Part shown: one piece after another, positions 9,831 to 17,599 of the stretch | Numbering within the stretch: position 1 is the stretch's first letter | Layout of the letters: each line of letters starts with the position of its first letter | Assembly: GCA_025963875.1 (NCBI GenBank) | Contig: JAOPZY010000051.1 | Coordinates: 1 to 38,512 of the forward strand | Origin: Actinomycetota bacterium | Lineage (GTDB): Bacteria > Actinomycetota > CADDZG01 > JAHWKV01 > JAOPZY01 | Direction of reading: 5' to 3' | DNA length: 38,512 nucleotides | Program-made: the position numbers and the translations under genes | The notes under the pieces: generated by a model | Database searches by the model: none | Seen by the model: only the letters and a program-made list of their open reading frames with translations | What the model was told of the DNA's origin: nothing

Positions 9831-10640
9831 ATGAGAACACATCCCGTAGTCAAGCGAATCGGGGCCCTTGCCCTTGCTGCACTTGCGGGTGGCATGGTCG
9901 TCAGCTTCAGCAGCATGGCTTTGGCAGCCGGCACGGCAACGTCGACGGTCACCCCGCGTCCCGGCACCGCGAAGGCCGGCAAGACCAGCACGATCGTCGA
10001 CGCACTGAAGCAGACCTGCGAGGCGGGCATCGACAAGCGCCTCGTCTCCCTCGGAGAACTACAGGGCAAGGTATCGGGCAGCACCTACCTCACCGCGGGC
10101 AGCAAGGCAACGCTGCTGGGTGAGATCGGCGCCGAGAACGACGGGCTCGGCGCCCTGCGGGTCAAGGTCGCCGGCGACACCGACCGCCCGACCCTCGTCG
10201 CCGACTGCAAGAGCATCGTCGAGCACTACCGGGTGTACATGCTGATGATCCCCAAGGCCCACCTGATGATCGCGAGCGATGCGGCTGCCGCCATCGGCCA
10301 GAAGCTGAGCGATCTCGCCGCCAGGCTCCAAGCCGACATCGAGAAAGCCACGGCTGCCGGCAAGGACACCGCGGTCGCCCAGCGGGACCTCCACAACCTC
10401 AACGCGGCGGTCAGCGCCGGCACCGCGGGCGCGGCACCCGTGGACGGACTCGTGAACTTCACCCTGCCGCTCAACCCTTCCGAGTACCCGGCGGACGAGC
10501 AGAGCGTGAAGACGGCCAGGACGGACATCGGCACGGCCCACACCAACTTCGTGCAGGCTCGCAGCGATGCCAGGCAGGTCGTGGCCGACCTCAACGCGCT
10601 GAGGACCCCGAGGCCGGTGACCGCCACCGCCACCGGGTAG
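9831..10640 (+). CDS. Secreted alpha-helical protein of unknown function
   Basis: ATG at 9831 with AGGAGGGG upstream; Sec signal peptide MRTHPVVKRIGALALAALAGGMVVSFSSMALAA; helix-rich mature part. Confidence 0.75.
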   Translation: MRTHPVVKRIGALALAALAGGMVVSFSSMALAAGTATSTVTPRPGTAKAGKTSTIVDALKQTCEAGIDKRLVSLGELQGKVSGSTYLTAGSKATLLGEIGAENDGLGALRVKVAGDTDRPTLVADCKSIVEHYRVYMLMIPKAHLMIASDAAAAIGQKLSDLAARLQADIEKATAAGKDTAVAQRDLHNLNAAVSAGTAGAAPVDGLVNFTLPLNPSEYPADEQSVKTARTDIGTAHTNFVQARSDARQVVADLNALRTPRPVTATATG

Positions 10641-10666
10641 GCACTGCTCCCTAGAATGGCCCGCAC

Positions 10667-11662
10667 ATGCTCGCCGTCCTGGCAGTCCGCACCGATCCCG
10701 CCGACCCGCTCGCAGGCCTCGCCCTTGCCGAGCGGGACGAACCGCGCCCCCCCGAGGGCTGGGAACTCGTCAGGGTGGTGGCCGCCGCCCTCAATTACCA
10801 CGACCTCGCCACCCTCCAAGGCGTCGGCGTCGATCCCGGCCGCCTCCCCATCGTCCTGGGGACCGACGCCGCCGGGGTGGCGCAAGACGGCCGGGAGGTC
10901 ATCGTCCATTCGGTGGTCAGCTCGGCGCCGGGCGCAAGCGAGACCCTCGCCCCCGACTTCTCCATCCTGTCCGAGCGCTACGACGGGACGATGGCGGGCT
11001 GGGTGGCGGTCCCGCGGCGCAACCTCCTCGACAAGCCCGCCGAGCTGTCCTTCGAGGAGGCCGCCTGCCTCCCGACCGCCTGGCTCACGACCTACCGCGC
11101 CCTGTTCACGCAGGCAGGGGTACGGCCCGGCGACACCGTCCTCGTGCAGGGCGCAGGCGGCGGGGTGGCGACGGCCGCGACCCTCCTGGGCCGGGCCGGC
11201 GGTTTCCGGATGTGGGTGACGAGCCGGTCCGAGGCCAAGCGTGCCCGGGCGCTCGAGCTGGGCGCGCACGGGGCCTTCGAGCCCGGGGCCCGCCTGCCGG
11301 AGCGGGTCCATGCGGTGATCGACACGGTCGGCGAGGCCACCTGGTCCCACTCGCTCAAGGCCCTCGTGCCCGGCGGGACCCTGGTGACCATGGGGGCGAC
11401 GAGCGGCTCGGAGCCCCCGGCGGACCTCAAGCGGATCTTCTACCGTCAGCTCCGGGTGATCGGGTCGACGATGGGAACCCGGGAGGAACTGGCAGCGATG
11501 GTCCGGATGCTGCTCGTGACCGGCGTCCGACCTGTCATCGACAGCGTCCTCCCGCTCGAAGACGCCACCGAAGGCTTCCGGCGGATGGCCTCCGGGGAGC
11601 TTTTCGGGAAGGTGGTGCTTTTAGCTAATCCGGCGCCTCGGGTACCCGACCCAGTGCCTTGA
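10667..11662 (+). CDS. Zinc-type alcohol dehydrogenase-like / quinone oxidoreductase (MDR superfamily)
   Basis: 331 aa; NYHDLATLQG, LGTDAAGVA, TAWLTTYRALFTQAGVRPGDTVLVQGAGGGVATAA. Confidence 0.9.
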   Translation: MLAVLAVRTDPADPLAGLALAERDEPRPPEGWELVRVVAAALNYHDLATLQGVGVDPGRLPIVLGTDAAGVAQDGREVIVHSVVSSAPGASETLAPDFSILSERYDGTMAGWVAVPRRNLLDKPAELSFEEAACLPTAWLTTYRALFTQAGVRPGDTVLVQGAGGGVATAATLLGRAGGFRMWVTSRSEAKRARALELGAHGAFEPGARLPERVHAVIDTVGEATWSHSLKALVPGGTLVTMGATSGSEPPADLKRIFYRQLRVIGSTMGTREELAAMVRMLLVTGVRPVIDSVLPLEDATEGFRRMASGELFGKVVLLANPAPRVPDPVP

Positions 11663-11677
11663 CGGTCTGCTTGTTGT

Positions 11678-11683
11678 TATAGT
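11678..11683 (+). promoter_or_regulatory. Putative extended -10 promoter element
   Basis: TGT-TATAGT (11675-11683) upstream of the 35-codon ORF at 11733. Confidence 0.4.
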
Positions 11684-11732
11684 TGCCCAAATTCGCAGGC
11701 AGCTGGCAGTACCGGGAGGGAGGTGACAGCAG

Positions 11733-11840
11733 GTGGCGCCTTTGGCAGACACGCTGGTGAACGGACCGTTTTTCATCATCCTGGTGGTCGTGGGAGTGAT
11801 CGCGACGTTCGGGTTTGCTTTCTTCCACAGCAAGGACTAG
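11733..11840 (+). CDS. 35-aa single-TM micro-protein (not in supplied ORF track)
   Basis: GTG start with GGAGGTGA six nt upstream; translation VAPLADTLVNGPFFIILVVVGVIATFGFAFFHSKD, stop TAG 11838-11840. Confidence 0.65.
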   Translation: MAPLADTLVNGPFFIILVVVGVIATFGFAFFHSKD

Positions 11841-11920
11841 CTCCGGCAACTAGATCCACACTGGCTTCGCAACCAGCTTCAAGGGGCACATCGCTCCCTA
11901 AGCACTGGCAACTGCCTTTC

Positions 11921-11970
11921 CCTCGAGCTCAGGTGGGGCCGATACCTCCTTCCGGCCCCACCCCTCGAGG
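11921..11970. other. Strong stacked hairpin (7 bp + 9 bp)
   Basis: CCTCGAG/CTCGAGG outer stem and GGTGGGGCC (11932-11940)/GGCCCCACC (11954-11962) inner stem; T-rich tract (attttctct) about 20 nt downstream. Confidence 0.7.
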
Positions 11971-12002
11971 CTCGTCCCCGTCCCTCGATTTTCTCTGCCC
12001 CC

Positions 12003-12620
12003 GTGCCTGAACCAGGGCCTGATCTGGCCCTCTTCCCGCTCGACCTCGTGCTGATGCCGGGCGAGCGCATTCCCCTGCACATCTTCGAGCCGCGCTACCG
12101 CGAGCTGATCGGCGAGTGCCTCGACAACCTCACGGAATTCGGTCTGATCTACCGGCACGGCGTCGCCCTCAGCCCGGTGGGCACCCGCGCACGCGTTGAA
12201 GGAGTGCTCGAGCGCTTCCCGGACGGACGGTTCAACGTCGTCGTCACCGGGACGACGCGGTTCCGCCTGGTCGAGGAGACCACCGGCCGGTCGTTCATCA
12301 CTGCCCGGGTCGGCGAACTCGACGAGATCGGGGACCGTCCCTCAGAGCTGGAGATCGCGGCCTGCCTGGCCGCGTTCGCCGAGACGCAGGCGAGGGCCGA
12401 GGTCCCCGAGCTCGACGGCACCCCGCAGGGTCTCGCCTTCGCCGTCGCCGCCGCCGTCGGGTTGCCCAACGAGGTCAAGCAGGAGCTGCTCGAGATGCTG
12501 TCCGAACGGGACCGCATCGTGCGGCTCACCGACGCTCTGACCGGATCCGCCGGGGCAGACATCCGTGCCCGGGAGATCGAACGACTGGCGTCGGGCAACG
12601 GCAGGGTCGACCACCTGTAG
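12003..12620 (+). CDS. LON peptidase substrate-binding domain-containing protein
   Basis: LALFPLDLVLMPGERIPLHIFEPRYRELIGECL; no ATPase or protease domain. Confidence 0.9.
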   Translation: MPEPGPDLALFPLDLVLMPGERIPLHIFEPRYRELIGECLDNLTEFGLIYRHGVALSPVGTRARVEGVLERFPDGRFNVVVTGTTRFRLVEETTGRSFITARVGELDEIGDRPSELEIAACLAAFAETQARAEVPELDGTPQGLAFAVAAAVGLPNEVKQELLEMLSERDRIVRLTDALTGSAGADIRAREIERLASGNGRVDHL

Positions 12621-12630
12621 GCCCCCTGCC

Positions 12631-13221
12631 ATGGAACCGCCCCATCCCTTCACCAGGGCCGACCCCTCCGACGACGCCCTCTTCTACGCCGAGGAGCGCA
12701 AGGTGGTCCACCTGGAGCCCGGCGCCATCGAGGCGCTCCGCTCCTTCTACGGTCGCCTGCTCCTGCCGGGGGACGCCGTCCTCGACCTCATGTCCTCCTG
12801 GCGTTCGCACCTGCCCGATGGCCTGGGCCGTGTGACCGGCCTCGGCCTGAACGCGGCCGAGATGGCGGACAACCCGCAGCTCGACGAGTACGTGATCCAC
12901 GACCTGAACCGGACGCCTCGCCTCCCGTTCGCCGACGCCTCGTTCGACGCCGTCGTCTGCGCGGTCAGCGTCCAGTACCTCGTCCGGCCGTGGGACGTGT
13001 TCGCCGACGTCCGCCGCGTCGTGCGGGCGGGCGGGCCACTCGTGGTGTCGTTCTCGGACCGCTGCTTCCCGACGAAGGCGGTCACCATCTGGCTCCTCGG
13101 AGGCGACGAGGAACACGTGATGCTGGTCCGCTCCTACCTGGAGGCGGCCGGGTACCCCGAGATCCACGCCGAGGCGCCGCACTCCCCCGACGACCCGCTC
13201 TTCGTCGTCTGGGGCCGCTGA
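12631..13221 (+). CDS. Class I SAM-dependent methyltransferase
   Basis: VLDLMSSWRSHLP...VTGLGLNAAEM...LPFADASFDAVVCAVSVQYL; ATG at 12631. Confidence 0.85.
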   Translation: MEPPHPFTRADPSDDALFYAEERKVVHLEPGAIEALRSFYGRLLLPGDAVLDLMSSWRSHLPDGLGRVTGLGLNAAEMADNPQLDEYVIHDLNRTPRLPFADASFDAVVCAVSVQYLVRPWDVFADVRRVVRAGGPLVVSFSDRCFPTKAVTIWLLGGDEEHVMLVRSYLEAAGYPEIHAEAPHSPDDPLFVVWGR

Positions 13222-13400
13222 GCAGCGAGGGCCTTCTGCGCCTTGGCCACGAACTCGTCGGGCGGGAGGACGAGGTCCTCCCAGGTCACGTAAATGATGG
13301 TCCACTTCGTGAGAGAGAGGTCATTGGCCCGATCCACGCCGCGCTGGAACCGCTTCCTGCCGGAGTGGCACCAGTAGCCGACCGGCTCAAGCCCCACCCG
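13209..13400 (-). pseudogene. Remnant of a DUF559 (endonuclease-like fold) protein, C-terminal part only
   Basis: VEPVGYWCHSG-like context followed by CHSGRKRFQRGVDRANDLSLTKWTIIYVTWEDLVLPPDEFVAKAQKALAAQ, which reads like the DUF559 C-terminal half; N-terminal half absent. Confidence 0.55.
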
Positions 13401-13450
13401 CCGCCCCCGAGGACTCCCATTGCCGAGCGGCGAGGCGCCCCGCCGGATGA

Positions 13451-13495
13451 TCTTTGTGTGAATACCTGCCATTATCACTGTTATTCACACAAAGA
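13451..13495. repeat. Perfect 14-bp inverted repeat with 17-nt loop
   Basis: TCTTTGTGTGAATA (13451-13464) / TATTCACACAAAGA (13482-13495), just downstream of the sulfurtransferase stop. Confidence 0.9.
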
Positions 13496-13512
13496 AGCTT
13501 AACAGCTACTTT

Positions 13513-14415
13513 CTACACGGGTGGGGAGACCGGCAGGCCGGGGCGCTCGATGGGCGCACGGACCAGGTTGCCCCACTCGGTCCACGAGCCGTCGTAGTTG
13601 CGGACGTGGCGGAAGCCGAGCAGGTAGGTGAGCACGAACCAGGTGTGGCTGGAGCGCTCGCCGATGCGGCAGTAGGCGATGACGTCGTCGTCGGGCGACA
13701 GGCCCTGCTCCTTCTCGTAGATCTCACGGAGCTGGTCGGTCGTCTTGAAGCTGCCGTCCTCGTTCGCCGCCCTCTTCCACGGCACGCTGGCGGCGCCGGG
13801 GATGTGGCCCCCGCGCAGGGCGCCTTCCTGGGGGTACTCGGGCATGTGCAGCTTGGTCCCGGCGTACTCCTCCGGAGAACGGACGTCGACGAGGTGCTCG
13901 CCCGCCCGGATGTGGGCCCAGACGTCGTCCCGGAAGGCCCGGATCTCCTCGTCGCTCCGCTCGACCAGCGGGTAGCTGGTCGCCGGGCGGGGGGTGGCGT
14001 CGGTGGTGATCGGCCGGCCCTCGGCGATCCACTTCGCGCGGCCCCCATCGAGCAGGCGGACGTCCTTGTGGCCGAAGAGGCGGAACACCCAGAGGGCGTA
14101 GGCAGCCCACCAGTTGAAGTTGTCGCCGTAGAAGACGATGGTGTCGTGCCGGGCGATGCCCTTCTCGGACATCAGACTGGCAAAGGCCTCGCTGCTCAGG
14201 TAGTCGCGGGCGACCGGGTCCTGGAGGTCGGTGTGCCAGTCGACCTTGACGGCGCCGGGGATGTGGCCGGTGTCGTAGAGGAGGACGTCCTCGTCGGATT
14301 CCACGATCACAAGGCCGGGGTCGCCGGCGTGCTCCGCCAGCCAGTCGGTGGTCACCAGCCTCTCGGGATGCGCGTAGCTCTGCAGCTTCTCTGCGGGGTC
14401 CGTTGCTACTGCCAT
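13513..14415 (-). CDS. Thiosulfate sulfurtransferase (rhodanese)
   Basis: 300 aa; two rhodanese domains, active-site loop [16 protein letters not shown] at 14415 with GGAGGAAG upstream. Confidence 0.93.
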   Translation of the reverse strand: MAVATDPAEKLQSYAHPERLVTTDWLAEHAGDPGLVIVESDEDVLLYDTGHIPGAVKVDWHTDLQDPVARDYLSSEAFASLMSEKGIARHDTIVFYGDNFNWWAAYALWVFRLFGHKDVRLLDGGRAKWIAEGRPITTDATPRPATSYPLVERSDEEIRAFRDDVWAHIRAGEHLVDVRSPEEYAGTKLHMPEYPQEGALRGGHIPGAASVPWKRAANEDGSFKTTDQLREIYEKEQGLSPDDDVIAYCRIGERSSHTWFVLTYLLGFRHVRNYDGSWTEWGNLVRAPIERPGLPVSPPV

Positions 14416-14538
14416 GGTTCTTCCTCCGGCTCGTTTCCAGATGGTTTCCGGCCTGTTAAGACCTTCCACCCTGATCCTACCGGATAAATGCAGTAAAACC
14501 GAGCCGGGTGACCGCCGGGGTATCGTGAGAGGACCGAT

Positions 14539-14979
14539 ATGGTCACGCCCCCGGGTCTCCAGCAGATCGTCGACCTCTTCGCCGAGGCCCCACGGGACCT
14601 GCGCCTGGAAGCGCTCCTGGAATACTCCCGGAGCCTCCCCCCGCTCCCCGAGCGCCTGAACGGGCATCGCGAGCAGATGGAGCGGGTCGTCGAGTGCCAG
14701 ACGCCGTTCTTCCTCGCCAGCGAGATCGGCGACGACCACCGGATGCACCTCTGGTTCGACGCTCCACCGGAGGCCCCGACCACCCGCGGCTTCGCCGGGA
14801 TCCTCTCCTCAGGTCTCAACGGCGCCACCCCCGAGGAGGTCCTTGATACTCCCGACGACTTCTACGACGCGATGGGGCTGTCGGAGATCATCTCGGCGCT
14901 CCGGCTGCGCGGCATGGCCGCCATCCTGTTCCGCCTCAAGCGTCAGGTGCGCACCGCCCTGGAGGCGGAAACCGCCTGA
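14539..14979 (+). CDS. sufE: SufE family Fe-S cluster assembly/desulfuration protein
   Basis: [31 protein letters not shown]...[10 protein letters not shown]. Confidence 0.92.
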   Translation: MVTPPGLQQIVDLFAEAPRDLRLEALLEYSRSLPPLPERLNGHREQMERVVECQTPFFLASEIGDDHRMHLWFDAPPEAPTTRGFAGILSSGLNGATPEEVLDTPDDFYDAMGLSEIISALRLRGMAAILFRLKRQVRTALEAETA

Positions 14980-14980
14980 C

Positions 14981-16195
14981 GTGGAGACGGTGACCCGGGG
15001 CCCCACCCCTCGTCGTGGACCCGGGGGGCCCAGGCCCGTCGACTCCGCGCTCCGCAGGACCGCCACGGGTCTCAGCGTGGCCCTCGGCACGGGGACCCTC
15101 GGCCTGCTCGGCGCCGCCTGGCACTGCGCCAGCGAGCTGCTCGACCCGGATCGGGCCGGGGACCCGTACACGCTGCGGCTCATCGCCGTCGATGGGCAAA
15201 CCGTCACCCTGCCGGCCACGCCCGAGACACAGGAGCCCGGCATCTGCTGCCTTCAATGGACCGGCGGCTACGGGCTCCTCGGCCCCGAGGTGCGGACCAC
15301 GCCCTCGGGCGTCCGGCGCGACCTGACGGATCGGGCCGGCACTCCGCCGGCGGCGGGCCTCCGGACCCGCACCAAACGGCACACCTTCGAGGGCGATCCC
15401 TGGCGGGCGTTCGGCCTGGCCTTCGAGGAGATCGGCGTGCCAACGCCCCTCGGCCCGATGCCCGCGTGGCTGACCCCAGCGGCCCCCGGCACCACCGGCG
15501 GCAGCGCCGGGACAGCCGGGACAGCCGGGACGTGGGCAGTTGTCGTCCACGGCCGCGGGGGCACCCGGGCCGGGATGTTGCGCCTGGTGCCTGCGCTGCA
15601 CGACCTGGGGATCACGAGCCTCGTCATCAGCTACCGTAACGATCCGGGGGCGCCACGAGGGCCTGACGGCCTCTTCCACCTTGGCGACACGGAGTGGCTC
15701 GACCTCGAGGCCGCGGTCCACGAGGCCCGCAGCCGCGGGGCGGCCCAGATCATCGCCTTCGGCGACTCCATGGGCGGAGCGATCGTGATGCAGTTCCTCG
15801 AGCGCTCGCCCCTGTCGGGGGCGGTCAAGGCGGTCGTGCTCGACTCGCCGGTCCTGGACTGGGCACCCGTGCTGGCCCACGCCGGCAGGCAGCTCAAGCT
15901 CCTCCCGATCGTCCTGTCCCTGGCCAAGCGCATCGTCGTCCTCCGCACCGGGCTGCGGTGGGAACGGTTGAACCAGCTGAGCCGGGCCGCCGAACTGACC
16001 GTGCCGGTGCTCATCGTCCACGGCGACGCCGACGAGACCGTCCCGGCGGCGACCTCGGGGGCCTACGCCGCCGCCCGACCCGACCTCGTGACCTATCTCC
16101 CGGTCCCCGGCGCCGGCCACGTCGAGGGCTGGACCTCCGACCGGGACGGGTACGGCGAGGCACTGCGGACCTTCGTCGGGCGGTTCGTGCCCTAG
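14981..16195 (+). CDS. Membrane-anchored alpha/beta hydrolase
   Basis: N-terminal TM segment; WAVVVHGRGGTRAGMLR, GDSMGGAIVMQFL (nucleophile elbow), LIVHGDADETVP. GTG start two nt after the sufE stop. Confidence 0.85.
   Translation: METVTRGPTPRRGPGGPRPVDSALRRTATGLSVALGTGTLGLLGAAWHCASELLDPDRAGDPYTLRLIAVDGQTVTLPATPETQEPGICCLQWTGGYGLLGPEVRTTPSGVRRDLTDRAGTPPAAGLRTRTKRHTFEGDPWRAFGLAFEEIGVPTPLGPMPAWLTPAAPGTTGGSAGTAGTAGTWAVVVHGRGGTRAGMLRLVPALHDLGITSLVISYRNDPGAPRGPDGLFHLGDTEWLDLEAAVHEARSRGAAQIIAFGDSMGGAIVMQFLERSPLSGAVKAVVLDSPVLDWAPVLAHAGRQLKLLPIVLSLAKRIVVLRTGLRWERLNQLSRAAELTVPVLIVHGDADETVPAATSGAYAAARPDLVTYLPVPGAGHVEGWTSDRDGYGEALRTFVGRFVP
15506..15532 (+). repeat. 9-bp in-frame tandem repeat (three units of GCCGGGACA/G)
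   Basis: gccgggaca-gccgggaca-gccgggacg, coding a Ala/Gly/Thr linker (GSAGTAGTAGT). Confidence 0.85.
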
Positions 16196-16315
16196 ATTCG
16201 TGCCCGAAAGGGCAGCGATCCTCGGGTTGCGACGTCAACGTGGACTCTGGCTCCGGAGCGGCCTAGCATCATCGGCACTTGGCGGACTCGCCTCCGCGGC
16301 GGGAAGGGTCGGACT

Positions 16316-17587
16316 GTGGGACGCGGACTCGGGGCTCACGAGCACGACGGGACCGATCCCCTGCGAGCGGATCACGCTCGTCGGCCAGTGGGAGCTGGGC
16401 ACCCGTCCGTTGTGGAAGGCCGGGCGCCGGGCGCCGGCGGTCTCGAGCAGACGATGCTCGCCCTCCAGGCCAGCGCCGGCAACAGTGCAGTCAACCAGCT
16501 GCTGGCCGGCGACGCGCCGCTCCAGTTGCAGCGCCTCGTGTACATCCGCAACCGGATCGGGAGCGGTTGGCGCCGGAAGACCGGGAGAAGCACCCGAGCG
16601 GGACATGGAAGGCTCGGCGGCCCCACGGTCGGCGACATGATGGTGGACGCCGACAAGCGCTTCTTCGAGAGCAAAGCCGAGATGTCGCGTTGGGCGAGAG
16701 GCGAGATCGATACGATGGGGTACGTCGCCAATGCGGCCACGTGGGTCAGGGTCCGGCCGGGCTCGTTCACGGTGATCGGGGAGAACCACTCGGCGGTCAC
16801 GATGGCGGATCTCGCCAAGGGCCTCCACACCGACCGGTTCCGGTATGAGGCCTACACCGAGAACGTCGGGGCTCTGGAAAATCCGGATCTGCACGCCGCC
16901 GTGTCCCACCGCAAGCAACAGAAGGACGTCCAGATCGGCAGCGCCGTCGGCACTCGCGCACACGAGGCCGAGGACCTTCACCCCAAGATCCTTCGGAGCC
17001 TGACCGGGCTCATCCCCAACCAATCGAAGGTTATGGGCACGCCGGCAGAGCTGCGCCTCCTGGGGTGGGCCATCCTCGACGCCGCCACTCCCGCCAACGC
17101 TGCGCAGCTCGACACCTACCGCGACAACGAGGTAGCTCTGGACGCGTTGGCGCAGACCCTGGTCGCCATGCCCGATAGTGGTCCCAGCAGGGTGGTCGAC
17201 TTGGCTTGGGCGGTCTTCGAGGAGTTCAAGGCCGAGTACACCGCTCTCGTCCAGGCGAAGGTCGACGCATTGAGGGCCAGCGCCGTACCGGCGGACGTCG
17301 CCGCTTTCGACGCCCATTGGCATCTCGCCGTTGGGCCCTTCAAGACATTTAAGCGGAGTGGTGACTACCAGCGGGATCCTGCTCACGAGATGATGCAGGC
17401 TGAGAAGGCCCGCGACCTCTCGCTCTTCCTCCACATGAAGAGGGCCAAGGCCGACGGCGACCTGCTGTTCGGTGTCGGCGAGCTCCACCAGGACCGCCTC
17501 AACAGCCTCCTCGAATCTCAGGGCATCGCCCACACGGACATGACCACCTTCATCGACGGCCAGAAGCAGCGGTTCAGAGCCCCCTGA
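16316..17587 (+). CDS. Orphan effector-like protein: AGNxAV/QR leader plus C-terminal domain with paired GExH motifs
   Basis: AHEHDGTDPL...LALQASAGNSAVNQLLAG...LQLQR leader; C-terminal domain FTVIGENHSAVTMADL ... LLFGVGELHQDRLNSLLESQGI. GTG start with GGGAAGGG upstream. Confidence 0.75.
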   Translation: MGRGLGAHEHDGTDPLRADHARRPVGAGHPSVVEGRAPGAGGLEQTMLALQASAGNSAVNQLLAGDAPLQLQRLVYIRNRIGSGWRRKTGRSTRAGHGRLGGPTVGDMMVDADKRFFESKAEMSRWARGEIDTMGYVANAATWVRVRPGSFTVIGENHSAVTMADLAKGLHTDRFRYEAYTENVGALENPDLHAAVSHRKQQKDVQIGSAVGTRAHEAEDLHPKILRSLTGLIPNQSKVMGTPAELRLLGWAILDAATPANAAQLDTYRDNEVALDALAQTLVAMPDSGPSRVVDLAWAVFEEFKAEYTALVQAKVDALRASAVPADVAAFDAHWHLAVGPFKTFKRSGDYQRDPAHEMMQAEKARDLSLFLHMKRAKADGDLLFGVGELHQDRLNSLLESQGIAHTDMTTFIDGQKQRFRAP

Positions 17588-17599
17588 GAAGGGGCGGAG

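Noticed and set aside
13134-13478. 13134-13478 minus ORF as a functional DUF559 endonuclease
   Set aside because: N-terminal half of the domain is missing and the start region is encoded by the palindrome; treated as a remnant.
15506-15532. 9-bp tandem repeat as CRISPR or VNTR of functional interest
   Set aside because: Only three units, in frame, encoding an Ala/Gly/Thr linker; simple coding microrepeat.
16316-17587. Complete eCIS or polymorphic-toxin locus
   Set aside because: No sheath, tube, baseplate, spike, ATPase or immunity gene was identifiable in the flanks; only the effector-like protein is supported.
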